Positions 28,027 through 36,975 are shown, numbered from the stretch's first letter. The stretch: 64,000 bases of DNA from Streptomyces roseoviridis (GCF_039535235.1 NZ_BAAAWU010000001.1:6451001-6515000); one strand, 5' to 3'. A program made the numbers and translations. Notes: generated by a model not told the origin, from the letters alone.

Positions 28027-28494
28027 ATGCGCATCCGAATCATGGCCAGTGCGGTGATCCTCACGGCAGCGTGCTCCCTGACCACGGCCTCACCGGCTCC
28101 CGCTTCCCCCGCGGCAGGACGGGCCGCCCCCTTGCAGACGTTCGAGAACGTGTACACGGGCCTGTGTCTTGACGACAGTCAGGAGGCGGGGCTGCGCACG
28201 TTCCGTTGTCATGGCGATGCCTGGCAGAAATGGGAGGTCCACCGGGTCGACGGCGCCTACGCGGTGCTGCAGAACCTCGTGACGGCCGACTGCCTGGTGG
28301 ACCAAGGGGGGTGGGCGGGCAGTCTGAAGACGGAACCGTGCGACCACCAGTCGCGCAACCAGCGGTGGCTCGCCGTGGGAGCGGGACCGAACATCATCCT
28401 GCGGAACCGGGCGACGGGGCTGTGCCTGGACGACAGCGAGCAGGGCGTCCGCACGTTCAGGTGCAACAACTCCAGCTATCAGCTGTGGCACTGA
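28027..28494 (+). CDS. Secreted ricin-type beta-trefoil lectin-domain protein
   Basis: The 155-residue protein has a signal peptide (MRIRIMASAVILTAACSLTTASPAPASPAAG). The mature part carries repeats with the QxW-type pattern of ricin B lectins: YTGLCLDDS...TFRCHGDAWQKWEV, TADCLVDQ...SRNQRWLA, and TGLCLDDSEQGVRTFRCNNSSYQLWH. The Cys pairs should form disulfides outside the cell. It probably binds carbohydrate. TACCGT (28014-28019) only eight bases before ATG suggests a leaderless or nearly leaderless message. It is likely outside the antibiotic cluster. Confidence 0.85.
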   Translation: MRIRIMASAVILTAACSLTTASPAPASPAAGRAAPLQTFENVYTGLCLDDSQEAGLRTFRCHGDAWQKWEVHRVDGAYAVLQNLVTADCLVDQGGWAGSLKTEPCDHQSRNQRWLAVGAGPNIILRNRATGLCLDDSEQGVRTFRCNNSSYQLWH

Positions 28495-28501
28495 CCACGC
28501 C

Positions 28502-28533
28502 GGCCGGAGCCGGCTCCGGAGCCGGCTCCGGCC
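28502..28533. terminator. 32-bp perfect palindrome between convergent genes
   Basis: GGCCGGAGCCGGCTCC is followed immediately by its exact reverse complement (28502-28533). It lies eight bases after the lectin stop and before the end of the opposing gene, so it is probably a bidirectional terminator. Confidence 0.7.
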
Positions 28534-28541
28534 TCGGCCCC

Positions 28542-28916
28542 TCAGGCCCAGGTACCCACCACCCGGGTGTTGTCGACGCCGGACAGGAAGTAGAAGTAGT
28601 ACTCACCACCGCTCAGCTGGTAGAGCGGGTGGGCGGATCCCCCGCAGGGGATCCTCACCACGTTGCCGACCTTCCGGTCGCGTCCCCAGGTCACGTGGTA
28701 GAGCTGGCCCGCCACGACGTCGCTGTCGCAGTCGGCGCGCAGAGAGACGCTGTGCGCTCCGGCCGCGAGGTCGGCCTTCGGTGAGTAGCCGTTTCCGTTG
28801 AACCAGACGTCGAACGAGGCGGCGGCAGCCGACGGGGTCGCTTCGGCCGACGCCGCCGGGACGCCGGCGAGACCGAGGGTGAGGGCCGTGGTCACGGCCA
28901 CGAGAACAGCACGCAT
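28542..28916 (-). CDS. Small secreted protein of unknown function, copy 1
   Basis: The 124-residue protein has a clear signal peptide (MRAVLVAVTTALTLGLAGVPAASA). The mature part has two cysteines (RADCDS and RIPCGGS), probably one disulfide, and ends YYFYFLSGVDNTRVVGTWA. I do not recognise the family. It is a paralog of the next gene, with the same spacing of both cysteines, GQLYH and the YYFYFLSGVDNTRV end. Confidence 0.8.
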   Translation of the reverse strand: MRAVLVAVTTALTLGLAGVPAASAEATPSAAAASFDVWFNGNGYSPKADLAAGAHSVSLRADCDSDVVAGQLYHVTWGRDRKVGNVVRIPCGGSAHPLYQLSGGEYYFYFLSGVDNTRVVGTWA

Positions 28917-28967
28917 GAGGACCTTTCCGAGCGGTGCGGGAGACAGACGGGACGGGAGTGCGCGCGG

Positions 28968-29369
28968 TCAGGCGCCTTCACCGATGACACGGGTGTTGTC
29001 GACGCCGGAGAGGAAGTAGAAGTAGTACCAACCGCCCTGCACGTTGTAGGTGACGTTCCGCGATCCCCCGCAGGGGACGAGGAAGACCGAGCCGACCTTC
29101 TTGTCCACGCCGAGCGCGGAGTGGTACAGCTGGCCCGCCACCGAGCCGCCGCCGTCGCAGTCGGCGGAGAGCGTGTACCAGTGGCGGCCCACGGTGAGGT
29201 TCTTGGTGGGCGAGTAACCGAACTGGTTGAACCAGATGTCGAAGAGGACCGACGCCCGTGACGAGGAGGCGATGCCTTCGGCGGGGGCCGGGGGCGTCGC
29301 CGAGGCAGGGGCGGACGCGGCGAGCAGCAGGCCGACGAGCGCGGCGCAGCAGGTCATAAACCGTGACAT
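28968..29369 (-). CDS. Small secreted protein of unknown function, copy 2
   Basis: The protein has 133 residues from ATG 29369; ATG 29381 is possible. It has a signal peptide with hydrophobic core CCAALVGLLLAASAPASA. The mature region SVLFDIWFNQFGYSPTKNL...SADCDGGG...GQLYHSALGVDKKVGSVFLVPCGGS...YYFYFLSGVDNTRVIG parallels copy 1 throughout, so the pair arose by tandem duplication. The function is unknown. The conserved FDxWFN.xGYSP opening is a usable family signature. Confidence 0.78.
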   Translation of the reverse strand: MSRFMTCCAALVGLLLAASAPASATPPAPAEGIASSSRASVLFDIWFNQFGYSPTKNLTVGRHWYTLSADCDGGGSVAGQLYHSALGVDKKVGSVFLVPCGGSRNVTYNVQGGWYYFYFLSGVDNTRVIGEGA

Positions 29370-29515
29370 GTCGATCAACATAGACACCGCGGTGGCGGCA
29401 CATGCCCGTGGCACAGGGGCTCGCGGACGCTCGTACGGGGCGTGCGGGGCGCACTCGTTCTTGGCCCCGAAGCCGGAGCGGGCCCGGCCCTCCGCGTGCG
29501 TCGAAGCCGCCGGTG

Positions 29516-31237
29516 TCAGCCGGGCGGTGGTTCGAGGACCGACAGCAGGTCGCGGTCCTCGACGGTCGCCAGCGACAGGGTCCGGTAACCCATGGTGTCG
29601 AACAGCACGGTGATCCGGTCGTCCTCCTCGCTGAGGACCGTGCCGTCGCCCCATTCCGGGTGGCGGACCCGCGCCCCGGTCGGGAAGGGGGACGGGGCCC
29701 GGCCCCGCTCCGTGCCCCCGGCCTCGGGGGCGTCCGCGGCCGGTGCCGCGTCGAAGGCGTCCGACGCGGCGCCCTCGCACACGTCGCAGTTCCCGCACGG
29801 AGCCTCGTAGGGCTCTCCGAAGTAGCCCAGGAGGAACCTGCGGCGGCATCCCGTGGTCTCCGCGTAGGCGCGGACCATCTCGACCCTCGTCCGCTCCAGC
29901 CTGCGGTGGGTCTGCGCGGCCTCGTCGGCCCGCGCGACCGCCTCGTCGGCGGACACGCCGGGCGCGGGACGCAGGGCGCCCGGGTCATCGGTGTCTGCCG
30001 CCCCCGCTTCCTCCAGGAGGTTGACCGCGGCCGTGAGGCGGTTGCGGGACAGCCCCGTCTCGTCCCGCAGCGCGTCCAGCTCCACGGGCTCCTGCCGCTC
30101 GTCGAGCCGGCGGGCGACCTTGCCGAGCGTCTCGCGGCCGGGCGTGCGGGCGGCGAAGAAGTTCTGCATGCCGGTGTCCTCGGGCCGGTAGTGCAGCACG
30201 GCGACCGCCGGTTCCCCGTCCCGGCCCGCGCGCCCGATCTCCTGGTAGTACGCGTCCAGAGAACCGGGAACGGCGGCGTGGAGGACGAAGCGTACGTCCT
30301 CCTTGTCGATGCCCATGCCGAAGGCCGAGGTCGCCACGACGACGTCGAGGGTTCCGTCGAGGAAGGCGTCGTGCACCCGGGACCGCTCACCGCTGCGCAG
30401 GCCCGCGTGGTAGGCGGCGGCCGTCAGCCCCAGGCCGGCCAGCTTTTCGGCGTACCGCTCGGTGTCCTTGCGGGTGGCGGCGTAGACGATCCCCGGCTTC
30501 GGCTCCCCGGCCGCACGCTCCACCACGGCGCGGCGCTTGTCGTCGTCGTCCTGGAACCGCACCACGTGCAGGGCGATGTTCGGCCGGTCGAAACCGGCGA
30601 CGACCACAGCCGGCTCCTGCATGCCGAGCCGGTCCACGATCTCCTGACGTACCGCGGGAGCCGCCGTCGCCGTCAGCGCCAGCAGCGGCGGACGGCCGAG
30701 CCGCCGGACCGCCTGGGCCAGGCGCAGGTAGTCGGGCCGGAAGTCGTGCCCCCAGGCGGAGACGCACTGTGCCTCGTCGACGACGAACAACGCCGGCGAC
30801 AGCCGCGAGAGCCGCTCCAGCACCTCGTCCTTGGCCAGCTGCTCGGGGGAGAGGAACAGGTACTCCGCGTCCCCGGCGCGCACCGCCTGCCACGCCTCCT
30901 CCGTCTCCTTCGCGGACTGGGCCGAATTGACGGCGACGGCCTGCGGGGCCCGGTGCTCCAGCAGCCCGGCGATCTGGTCCCGCTGGAGGGCGAGCAACGG
31001 TGAGACGACGACGGTGGGACCGTCGAGCAGCAGCGCGGGCACCTGGTAGACCGCCGACTTCCCGGCCCCGGTCGGCATCACGACCAGGGTGTCGCGCCCC
31101 GCCATGACCTCGTGCATCGCCCTCAGCTGCGCCGGCCGCAGCTCGTCCCAGCCGAACGCCGTCCCGGCCGCCTCACGGAGCCGGCCGGCGGTGTCAGCCA
31201 CCGCCGGTGCCGTCTTCCGGCGTGCCGGAGTCCGCAC
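29516..31237 (-). CDS. recQ: RecQ family ATP-dependent DNA helicase
   Basis: The 573-residue helicase has Walker A MPTGAGKS (Lys60). The Walker B box reads VVDEAQCVSAWGHDFRPDY, so DEAQ (154-157) replaces the usual DEAH. Motif III is LALTATA, motif V is TSAFGMGIDKEDVRFVLH, and motif VI is YYQEIGRAGRDG. A C-terminal zinc-binding part contains CRRRFLLGYFGEP...CGNCDVC. No HRDC domain is evident; the tail instead has a GARVRHPEWGDGTVLSEEDDRITVLFD segment. It unwinds recombination and repair intermediates. The gene overlaps the 3' end of the DUF3072 gene. Confidence 0.93.
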   Translation of the reverse strand: MRTPARRKTAPAVADTAGRLREAAGTAFGWDELRPAQLRAMHEVMAGRDTLVVMPTGAGKSAVYQVPALLLDGPTVVVSPLLALQRDQIAGLLEHRAPQAVAVNSAQSAKETEEAWQAVRAGDAEYLFLSPEQLAKDEVLERLSRLSPALFVVDEAQCVSAWGHDFRPDYLRLAQAVRRLGRPPLLALTATAAPAVRQEIVDRLGMQEPAVVVAGFDRPNIALHVVRFQDDDDKRRAVVERAAGEPKPGIVYAATRKDTERYAEKLAGLGLTAAAYHAGLRSGERSRVHDAFLDGTLDVVVATSAFGMGIDKEDVRFVLHAAVPGSLDAYYQEIGRAGRDGEPAVAVLHYRPEDTGMQNFFAARTPGRETLGKVARRLDERQEPVELDALRDETGLSRNRLTAAVNLLEEAGAADTDDPGALRPAPGVSADEAVARADEAAQTHRRLERTRVEMVRAYAETTGCRRRFLLGYFGEPYEAPCGNCDVCEGAASDAFDAAPAADAPEAGGTERGRAPSPFPTGARVRHPEWGDGTVLSEEDDRITVLFDTMGYRTLSLATVEDRDLLSVLEPPPG

Positions 31238-31439
31238 TCCCGTTCCCGCCGGTGCGCGGGGAAGCCCCCTGCAGGCGGTCGATCATCCTGGACGCCTGCG
31301 CCTTCGTCAGGTCGGGCGGTACCTCCTCGCCCGCCTCTCGGGCCAGTGTCCGCAGGTAACTCAGCTGCGGGCCGGTGGCCGGCTCGTCGCCGGTCACCCA
31401 GTCCTCGACGTCCTTGCTCGGGTCCTGTGCGTCGCTCAT
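31194..31439 (-). CDS. DUF3072 domain protein
   Basis: The 81-residue acidic protein contains TGPQLSYLRTLAREAGEEVPPDLTKAQASRMIDRLQ, the DUF3072 core, followed by a Gly/Ser/Thr-rich tail. Its last 44 bases overlap the recQ start, so the two are probably co-transcribed. No function is established. The core helices resemble those of proteins appended to nuclease or helicase genes, but this is only an impression. Confidence 0.8.
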   Translation of the reverse strand: MSDAQDPSKDVEDWVTGDEPATGPQLSYLRTLAREAGEEVPPDLTKAQASRMIDRLQGASPRTGGNGSADSGTPEDGTGGG

Positions 31440-31581
31440 GCCATACCGCTACCCGATTCACGGGAGGAATCCCACGGCGGCGAACCCCACAGCCCGGTCG
31501 GAGTCGGACGCTCCTCGCCGGAGACCGTCCTCGGACGCCGTGCTCGTCCCCTCCCGTCGACTGTGATCCCCGCCCCTGCGC

Positions 31582-32184
31582 TCAGGGTGGATCATCGGTG
31601 CCGTTATGGCACCGTGTGGCGCCCGCCAGGTGGCGGAGAACCTCGGACGTCGTCGCCCCAGCCAGATCGGCACCAGCACTCCCGTCGGGTCGAGCGCCCA
31701 CCCGTGCGGTGCGGGTCCCGGCCCGCCTGCCTGCCTCTACGTCACACAACGAGTCGCCGACCATCCACGACCGGGTGAGGTCGAGATCCAGGTCGCGGGC
31801 GGCTTGGAGGAGCATCCCGGGGGCCGGCTTCCGGCAGCGGCAGGCGAGCCGGTACCGGGGCACCGTGCCCTCTGGGTGGTGCGGGCAGGCGTAGATGGCG
31901 TCGAGCCGAACCCCTTGGCCGCACAAGAGGGCGCGGAGCCGGTCGTGCATGGCGTTCAGGACGGTGGTGTCGAGTAGGCCGCGGGCGACCGCGCTCTGGT
32001 TGGTGACCACGACCAGTGCGAAGCCCTCTTTCTGGAGGGCGCGTAGCGGCGCCCCGATGTCCGGCTGGAGGAGAAGCTCGTCCGGGTGCGCGGGGTAAGG
32101 GCGGTGCTGCGTGAGGGTGCCGTCGCGATCAAGGAGTACAGCGGGTCGTCGGGAGTCGTCCGTAGTGCCGTCGGTGTGAGTCAC
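31582..32184 (-). CDS. gmhB: D-glycero-D-manno-heptose 1,7-bisphosphate phosphatase family (GmhB)
   Basis: The 200-residue HAD enzyme has the nucleophile motif LLDRDGTLT, VVTNQSAVARG, and the zinc-loop residues CPHHPEG...CRCRKPAPGML typical of GmhB. The acidic end motif is MVGDSLCDVEAGRRAG. It starts at GTG 32184, overlapping the stop of the fusion gene upstream (GTGA). It removes the C7 phosphate of heptose bisphosphate, the step between the two HldE reactions. It is the last gene of the minus-strand operon. Confidence 0.9.
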   Translation of the reverse strand: MTHTDGTTDDSRRPAVLLDRDGTLTQHRPYPAHPDELLLQPDIGAPLRALQKEGFALVVVTNQSAVARGLLDTTVLNAMHDRLRALLCGQGVRLDAIYACPHHPEGTVPRYRLACRCRKPAPGMLLQAARDLDLDLTRSWMVGDSLCDVEAGRRAGTRTARVGARPDGSAGADLAGATTSEVLRHLAGATRCHNGTDDPP

Positions 32185-34226
32185 TGGGCGGCGGCCCGCC
32201 CGGTGAGCCGGTCGATCCGGAGGGTGGTGGAATGCCCGTCCAGGTAGGGCACCGTGACGACACTGCCGCCCCAGCTCTCTACGAGGCCGGCTTCGGGGAC
32301 GCGTCGCCCGGTGTAGTCCCCGCCCTTGACCCAGATGTCCGGGCGCAGCTCGGCCAGGACCCTTTCCGGGGTGTCCTCGTCGAACACGAGCACCCCGTCC
32401 ACGCAGTCCAGCGCTCGCAGCAGCATCGCGCGTTCCCGCTCGCCGACGACCGGCCGGCTCTCGCCCTTGAGGCGGCGCACGGAGGCATCGCTGTTGAGGC
32501 ATACGAGCAGGATGTCGCCGAGGCGGTGGGCCTGCTCCAGGAGAGCCAGATGCCCGGCGTGCAGCAGGTCGAAGCATCCACCGGCGGCGACCACGCGGCC
32601 GCCGCGCTCCCGCACGCGGGCGGCCAGTTCTCGCGGGTCGCTGGTGGCCGTGTCGGGCGGGGCGGTCAGCGAGGCGGGGCCGTTCGAGGCGACGTATCGC
32701 GTGGCGGCGTCGACGGCCGCAGCGATCGCGTGTGAGGGCAGCCGTCCTGTTCCGAGCACCAGCGCGGCGGTGACGGCCAGACGGTCGCCGGCCCCGCAGG
32801 TGTCCCCCGCGACCTGCCGCGTCGGGACCACCAGGGGGTGACTGTCGGGATCGGAGACGAGTACCGCGCCGTCGCCCCCTCTGGTGACGGCCACCTGCTT
32901 GACCGGCCATCGGGCCAGCAGCCGTACGGCCCGTGTCGCATCGCCCTTGAGGTCGCGCGGTGACGCGCACCCGGTGAGAGCGATGGCTTCGTCCGCGTTG
33001 GGCACGGCCAGCGCGGTGCCCGGGACCGGCGGGGCGCCCTGGGGGTGTGGGTCCCAGACCAGGGGCCGGCTGGTGGCCGCTTCGGTCAGGATCCGACGGA
33101 CGTCTTCCCGTGCGGTGATGCCGCGTCCGTAGTCGCAGACGAGAACGGCGGATGCCTCCGCGAGCCGGGCCTGGAACTCGGGCGGGAGCGGGCCGTGCCG
33201 AGGTGCTGTGACGCTGCCGGTGTCTCCGTGCGCGCCGGGGCCCTCGGAGTCGGCTGGGCCGTTCTCGACGTCCCCGTCGACATCGCCGTCGGCATCGAAG
33301 CGCAGCAGCGTACGGTCGGCCGCGCGGACGCGGGTCTTCAATGGAGTGGCGCCGCTCGGAGCGAGGCTCACCACCTCGACTCCCGCTTTCCTCAGGAGGG
33401 CGCGGACCCGTGCCCCGGGCTCGTCCTGCCCGAGACCACACACGAGGGTGACCCGCCAGCCGGGCTCCCGCGCGGCGAGTACGGCGGCCATTCCCGCACC
33501 GCCCGGCCGTTCGCTGCTGCGCACGCCGGAGACGACCGGGACGGGGCCCTCGGGAGACAGCCGCTCGACCCTGCCGGTGATGTCACGGTCGAGCAGGACG
33601 TCACCGACCACCACCAACCGCCGTGTCCCGTCGCACCTTTCGGGAAGGGCGGCGGGGCAGGGCTCGGTCTCGACGATGTGGGCGTCGACGGCCGCGCACA
33701 GCAGGTGGACGGCGACGAGGTGGCATTCCTGGACGGTTGCCACCTGGTCGGCGTCCACGCACACGGCCAGGTCGCCGGCCTCGGCCAGGGGGTTCGGGCC
33801 GGGGCCGGTCAGCGCCCAGACGGTCAGTCCCGTTTCCCGGCCCGCACGGGCGGCGGCGAGCACGTTGGGGCTGGTCCCGGAAGCGGACAGCAGGAGAAGG
33901 ACGTCACCGGGCCGCCCGTGCGCGCGGACCTGCCGGGCGAAGACCTCTTCGGGGCCGTAGTCGTTGGTGAGCGCGGTGACCGAGGAGGAGTCGGCGTGCA
34001 GCGCGATCGCCGACAACGGCGCACGCTCGGCGCGGAAGCGCCCGACGAGCTCGGAGGTGAGGTGCTGGGCCTCGGCGGCCGAGCCGCCGTTGCCCGCGAC
34101 GAGGAGCCGCCCGCCGGTCGTCAGGACGGTGGCGAGGGCGCGGCCCCACCGGTCGAGCTCCGCTGTGTCGAGGCGGTGCAGCGCCTGGGTCAGGGCGTGA
34201 ATGTGGTCGCGGCCCGGTACGGTCAC
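32181..34226 (-). CDS. GmhA-HldE triple-domain fusion (heptose isomerase, kinase, nucleotidyltransferase)
   Basis: The 681-residue protein joins three enzymes. Residues 1 to about 190 form a SIS-domain sedoheptulose-7-phosphate isomerase (LVAGNGGSAAEAQHLTSELVGRF). About 200-515 is a PfkB sugar kinase (VGDVLLDRDITGRVERLSPEGPVPVV; GDTCGAGDRLAV). About 540-675 is a cytidylyltransferase-type domain (AAGGCFDLLHAGHLALLEQA). With GmhB this supplies all activities from sedoheptulose 7-phosphate to a nucleotide-activated heptose. The kinase part has an Asp/Gly-rich insertion (DADGDVDGDVENG). GmhA and HldE are usually separate; I infer the fusion gives channelling. No glycosyltransferase lies nearby. 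Confidence 0.9.
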   Translation of the reverse strand: MTVPGRDHIHALTQALHRLDTAELDRWGRALATVLTTGGRLLVAGNGGSAAEAQHLTSELVGRFRAERAPLSAIALHADSSSVTALTNDYGPEEVFARQVRAHGRPGDVLLLLSASGTSPNVLAAARAGRETGLTVWALTGPGPNPLAEAGDLAVCVDADQVATVQECHLVAVHLLCAAVDAHIVETEPCPAALPERCDGTRRLVVVGDVLLDRDITGRVERLSPEGPVPVVSGVRSSERPGGAGMAAVLAAREPGWRVTLVCGLGQDEPGARVRALLRKAGVEVVSLAPSGATPLKTRVRAADRTLLRFDADGDVDGDVENGPADSEGPGAHGDTGSVTAPRHGPLPPEFQARLAEASAVLVCDYGRGITAREDVRRILTEAATSRPLVWDPHPQGAPPVPGTALAVPNADEAIALTGCASPRDLKGDATRAVRLLARWPVKQVAVTRGGDGAVLVSDPDSHPLVVPTRQVAGDTCGAGDRLAVTAALVLGTGRLPSHAIAAAVDAATRYVASNGPASLTAPPDTATSDPRELAARVRERGGRVVAAGGCFDLLHAGHLALLEQAHRLGDILLVCLNSDASVRRLKGESRPVVGERERAMLLRALDCVDGVLVFDEDTPERVLAELRPDIWVKGGDYTGRRVPEAGLVESWGGSVVTVPYLDGHSTTLRIDRLTGRAAAQ

Positions 34227-34316
34227 GATGTGCCTTCCGACAGGGGGTGGGGCGGGCAGGTGGCGTCGAGGACGGGACGGCGGGGTGGCCGTCCGCCCCC
34301 GTGGGAGGTGTTGGCG

Positions 34317-35114
34317 TCACACCGGCTCGGGTGCGGCACCGGTGCGTACGCGCCGGGCATGGAGCCGCAACAGAACAGCGGTGGCGAGCAGCCACAGCCC
34401 TGCCACGAGCGCTTCGTGCGCGATCGCGCCCCACAGCTCACCGGTCGAGGCGGTGCCCGGGGCGCGCAGGGCGTTCAGTCCGGCTCCCAAGGGCAGCGCC
34501 TGGCCCGCCAGATGCAGGAGCCCTTGCGGATCCAGGGGAACGACCACGCCGGCGCAGAGCAGGATGAGGTAGCCGGCGACGTTGACGACGAGTCCCTCGT
34601 CGAGGCCGGTCAGCACGAGGGCGCAGCAGAAGAGGCCCGCGCAGAGGCAGCTCACCGTGGTGAGGAGGATCAGCGGGTACCCGACCGCGAGATCGACCGT
34701 GCCGCGCCCGCCGAGGACCGTCGGGCCCAGGACGAGCAGTGCCACGAGCGAGGCCGCCAGTCCTTCGACGACGTATACCCAGGAGCGCAGGAGCATGACG
34801 ACGAGCAGCGGGGTGTCGCCCATGCGGAGGCGGTACATGGTCCCCAGGGGGACCTCGGAGGTCACCACGGAGGAGACGTGGCTGGTGACCGCCGCGACCG
34901 GGGCGAAGGCGACGGAGCCGACGAACGCGTGGGCGCGTCCGGCGTCCTGGGCGGCGAGCTGGCCGAGGAGGGTGAAGAAGGCGACCTGGAAGACGGTCCG
35001 GAGGGCGATGCCGGCCGACGCCCCGGGGCCGACCGAGGTCAGGCGGTAGTCCTTCCACGACAGACGGCAGATCCGCAGACCCGTGGTGAGCGCGTGGCGC
35101 AGGGTGTCAGGCAT
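34317..35114 (-). CDS. ABC-2 type transporter permease (second)
   Basis: This membrane protein of 265 residues has six hydrophobic segments and starts at ATG 35114, overlapping the end of the previous permease. The sequence includes LCAGLFCCALVLTGLDEGLVVNVAGYLILLCAGVVVPL, the typical late segment of ABC-2 permeases. Together with the neighbouring permease and ATPase it should form an exporter in the cytoplasmic membrane. Confidence 0.82.
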   Translation of the reverse strand: MPDTLRHALTTGLRICRLSWKDYRLTSVGPGASAGIALRTVFQVAFFTLLGQLAAQDAGRAHAFVGSVAFAPVAAVTSHVSSVVTSEVPLGTMYRLRMGDTPLLVVMLLRSWVYVVEGLAASLVALLVLGPTVLGGRGTVDLAVGYPLILLTTVSCLCAGLFCCALVLTGLDEGLVVNVAGYLILLCAGVVVPLDPQGLLHLAGQALPLGAGLNALRAPGTASTGELWGAIAHEALVAGLWLLATAVLLRLHARRVRTGAAPEPV

Positions 35115-35898
35115 GTTCGAGGGTCCCCCTGGCTCGGCCGCGGCGCAGCACGGCGTTGAACGCCCACGCCCCGCCGGCGAGGTAGAGGGTGGTCAGCAGC
35201 AGCACGCCTGTCAGTGGGGCGACGGCGGGCGCCCGGCCGTGCGAGGCGTCGTGCAGCAGGCCGGCCACGTGGTGCAGGCTGACGGCCTGGGCCGGCCAGC
35301 GCAGCGCGGGGGCGAGCAGGTCCGGCGGAATGACGATGCCGCCGAGGACGAAGACCGGGTAGCCCAGGGCCTCGATGATGCGAAGTCCCGCCCGGGAGAG
35401 GAAGACGACGCAGCTCAGGACGAGTCCCATGGCCGCCGCCGAGACCACGGCCGCCACGATGACGAGGGCGGCCGTCGACGGCGGGGGCAGCTGCGGATGC
35501 AGCCCCAGTGCGGGAACGGCGACGGCCGCCGCGGCCAGGGTGCGTACGAGACCTGCCGCGGCGACGCCGAGGGTCTTCCCCAGGAGCACCGACAGCAGCG
35601 ACACCGGGCGGACCAGCAGGCTCGCGAGGGTGCCTTGCGATGCCTCACGACGAAGCAGCGTTCCCGCCCCCCACAGGGTCGCGGACCACAGAGCGATCAT
35701 CACGACGCCGAACACGACCTCGGTCGTCCGCATCCGGTCCAGCGCGCTGCCCCGGGAGACGACGGCCAGCAGCACGACCGGCTGGATCACGGAGATCACC
35801 ATCGCGGTCCTGACCCGGGCGGTCTCCCGCACCTGGAGGACGGCGGCGCGCCACATCGCCCACAGCTCGGCCTTCGCGGCACGCAGGGCCTCACGCAT
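35107..35898 (-). CDS. ABC-2 type transporter permease (first)
   Basis: The 263-residue permease has about six membrane segments. The segment RREASQGTLASLLVRPVSLLSVLLGKTLG matches the ABC-2 coupling-helix region (E-x-G-T-L). The start ATG 35898 overlaps the ATPase stop. It is the partner of the 34317 gene in a heterodimeric exporter. Confidence 0.85.
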   Translation of the reverse strand: MREALRAAKAELWAMWRAAVLQVRETARVRTAMVISVIQPVVLLAVVSRGSALDRMRTTEVVFGVVMIALWSATLWGAGTLLRREASQGTLASLLVRPVSLLSVLLGKTLGVAAAGLVRTLAAAAVAVPALGLHPQLPPPSTAALVIVAAVVSAAAMGLVLSCVVFLSRAGLRIIEALGYPVFVLGGIVIPPDLLAPALRWPAQAVSLHHVAGLLHDASHGRAPAVAPLTGVLLLTTLYLAGGAWAFNAVLRRGRARGTLEHA

Positions 35899-36853
35899 GG
35901 TTCAGCGCCAGTCGGCGCAGCACGGCCTCGACACCGGGCGAGTCGACGTCGATGTCCGTCACCGGATGCCGCCGTACGACCTCGGTCAGCCGGTCGAGGA
36001 CGGCTGCGTCCCAGGCGGCCACCTGGAAGGTGATCCTCCAGCCCTTCTCGTCCTGGTGGATCCTTGGCGACGCGTCGCTCAGGAGGACGGCGGCGTCCCG
36101 TGGGGCGACGCCGGGGCCGGACAGGCGCACCTCGGCGGTGAAACCGGCCTGGCGCCGGAACTCGGCGATGGGCAGGTCGTGGGAGACCGTTCCGGAGTCG
36201 AGCAGGACGACCCGGCCGGCCAGCCGGTCGATGTCCGTGGGGTAGTGGCTGGTGAGAACGACCGCTGTGCCGTCGCGGGCGAGGCGGGCGATGGTCTCCC
36301 GGACCCGCTCCGCCTCCATCAGGTCGAGGCCGATGGTCGGCTCGTCCAGCATCAGCAGGCAGGGCCGGTCGAGCAGTCCCACGGCCAGGTGGAGGCGTTG
36401 CCGCATGCCCTTGGAGAAGGTCTCCACCCGGCTCTTGGCGCGGTCGGCGAGTCCGACCTCTTCCAGAGCGGCGAGGGCGTGCGCCCGCAGGTGCCGGTGA
36501 CGGCCGGACAGTCCGCCGAAGAACATGATGTTGTCGAGGGCGGAGAGACGGGGGTACAGGCCCCGGTCGCCGCCGAAGACCACACCGAGGTGGCGCCGGG
36601 CCCGGCGCCCGTCCCCGGCCAGGTCGATGCCGCAGACGTGGGCCGTGCCGGCCGAGGGCAGGAGCAACGTCGAGAGGATCTTCAGAAGCGTGGTCTTGCC
36701 CGCACCGTTGCCTCCGAGCAGTCCGACCGCCTCACCGGCACGCACGGTGAAGCCGACCCCGCGCAGCGCCTCGACGGGAGGGGTCCCCGGAAAGGTCCGG
36801 TGGAGCTTCTCCACCCGCAGAACCTCTCCATCCGGCCGGCACGGTCCCACCAC
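35891..36853 (-). CDS. ABC transporter ATP-binding protein
   Basis: The 320-residue ATPase has Walker A GGNGAGKTT, signature FSKGMRQRL, Walker B CLLMLDEPTIGLD and switch His in LTSHY. It has the length and C-terminal extension of drug or polysaccharide export ATPases paired with ABC-2 permeases. It starts at GTG 36853, 131 bp after the small peptide gene and beyond its hairpin. Any exported cargo would be the product of this operon. Confidence 0.92.
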   Translation of the reverse strand: MVGPCRPDGEVLRVEKLHRTFPGTPPVEALRGVGFTVRAGEAVGLLGGNGAGKTTLLKILSTLLLPSAGTAHVCGIDLAGDGRRARRHLGVVFGGDRGLYPRLSALDNIMFFGGLSGRHRHLRAHALAALEEVGLADRAKSRVETFSKGMRQRLHLAVGLLDRPCLLMLDEPTIGLDLMEAERVRETIARLARDGTAVVLTSHYPTDIDRLAGRVVLLDSGTVSHDLPIAEFRRQAGFTAEVRLSGPGVAPRDAAVLLSDASPRIHQDEKGWRITFQVAAWDAAVLDRLTEVVRRHPVTDIDVDSPGVEAVLRRLALNHA

Positions 36854-36942
36854 AGCCCTCGTTCCTCGTCACCTTGGTCGTCCTCCGGATTCGTTCGACG
36901 GAACCCGGACCTGTCCCTCGGGCCGGCGTGGTACCGGCCCGC

Positions 36943-36975
36943 CCGGGACTCCGTCCTTTGCGTACGGAGTCCCGG
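36943..36975 (-). terminator. 12-bp perfect hairpin after the small peptide gene
   Basis: CCGGGACTCCGT (36943-36954) pairs perfectly with ACGGAGTCCCGG (36964-36975), with a 9-base loop. It lies just after the 20-codon ORF and before the ABC genes. This arrangement allows high peptide expression with partial read-through downstream, as in ribosomal peptide operons. Confidence 0.75.
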
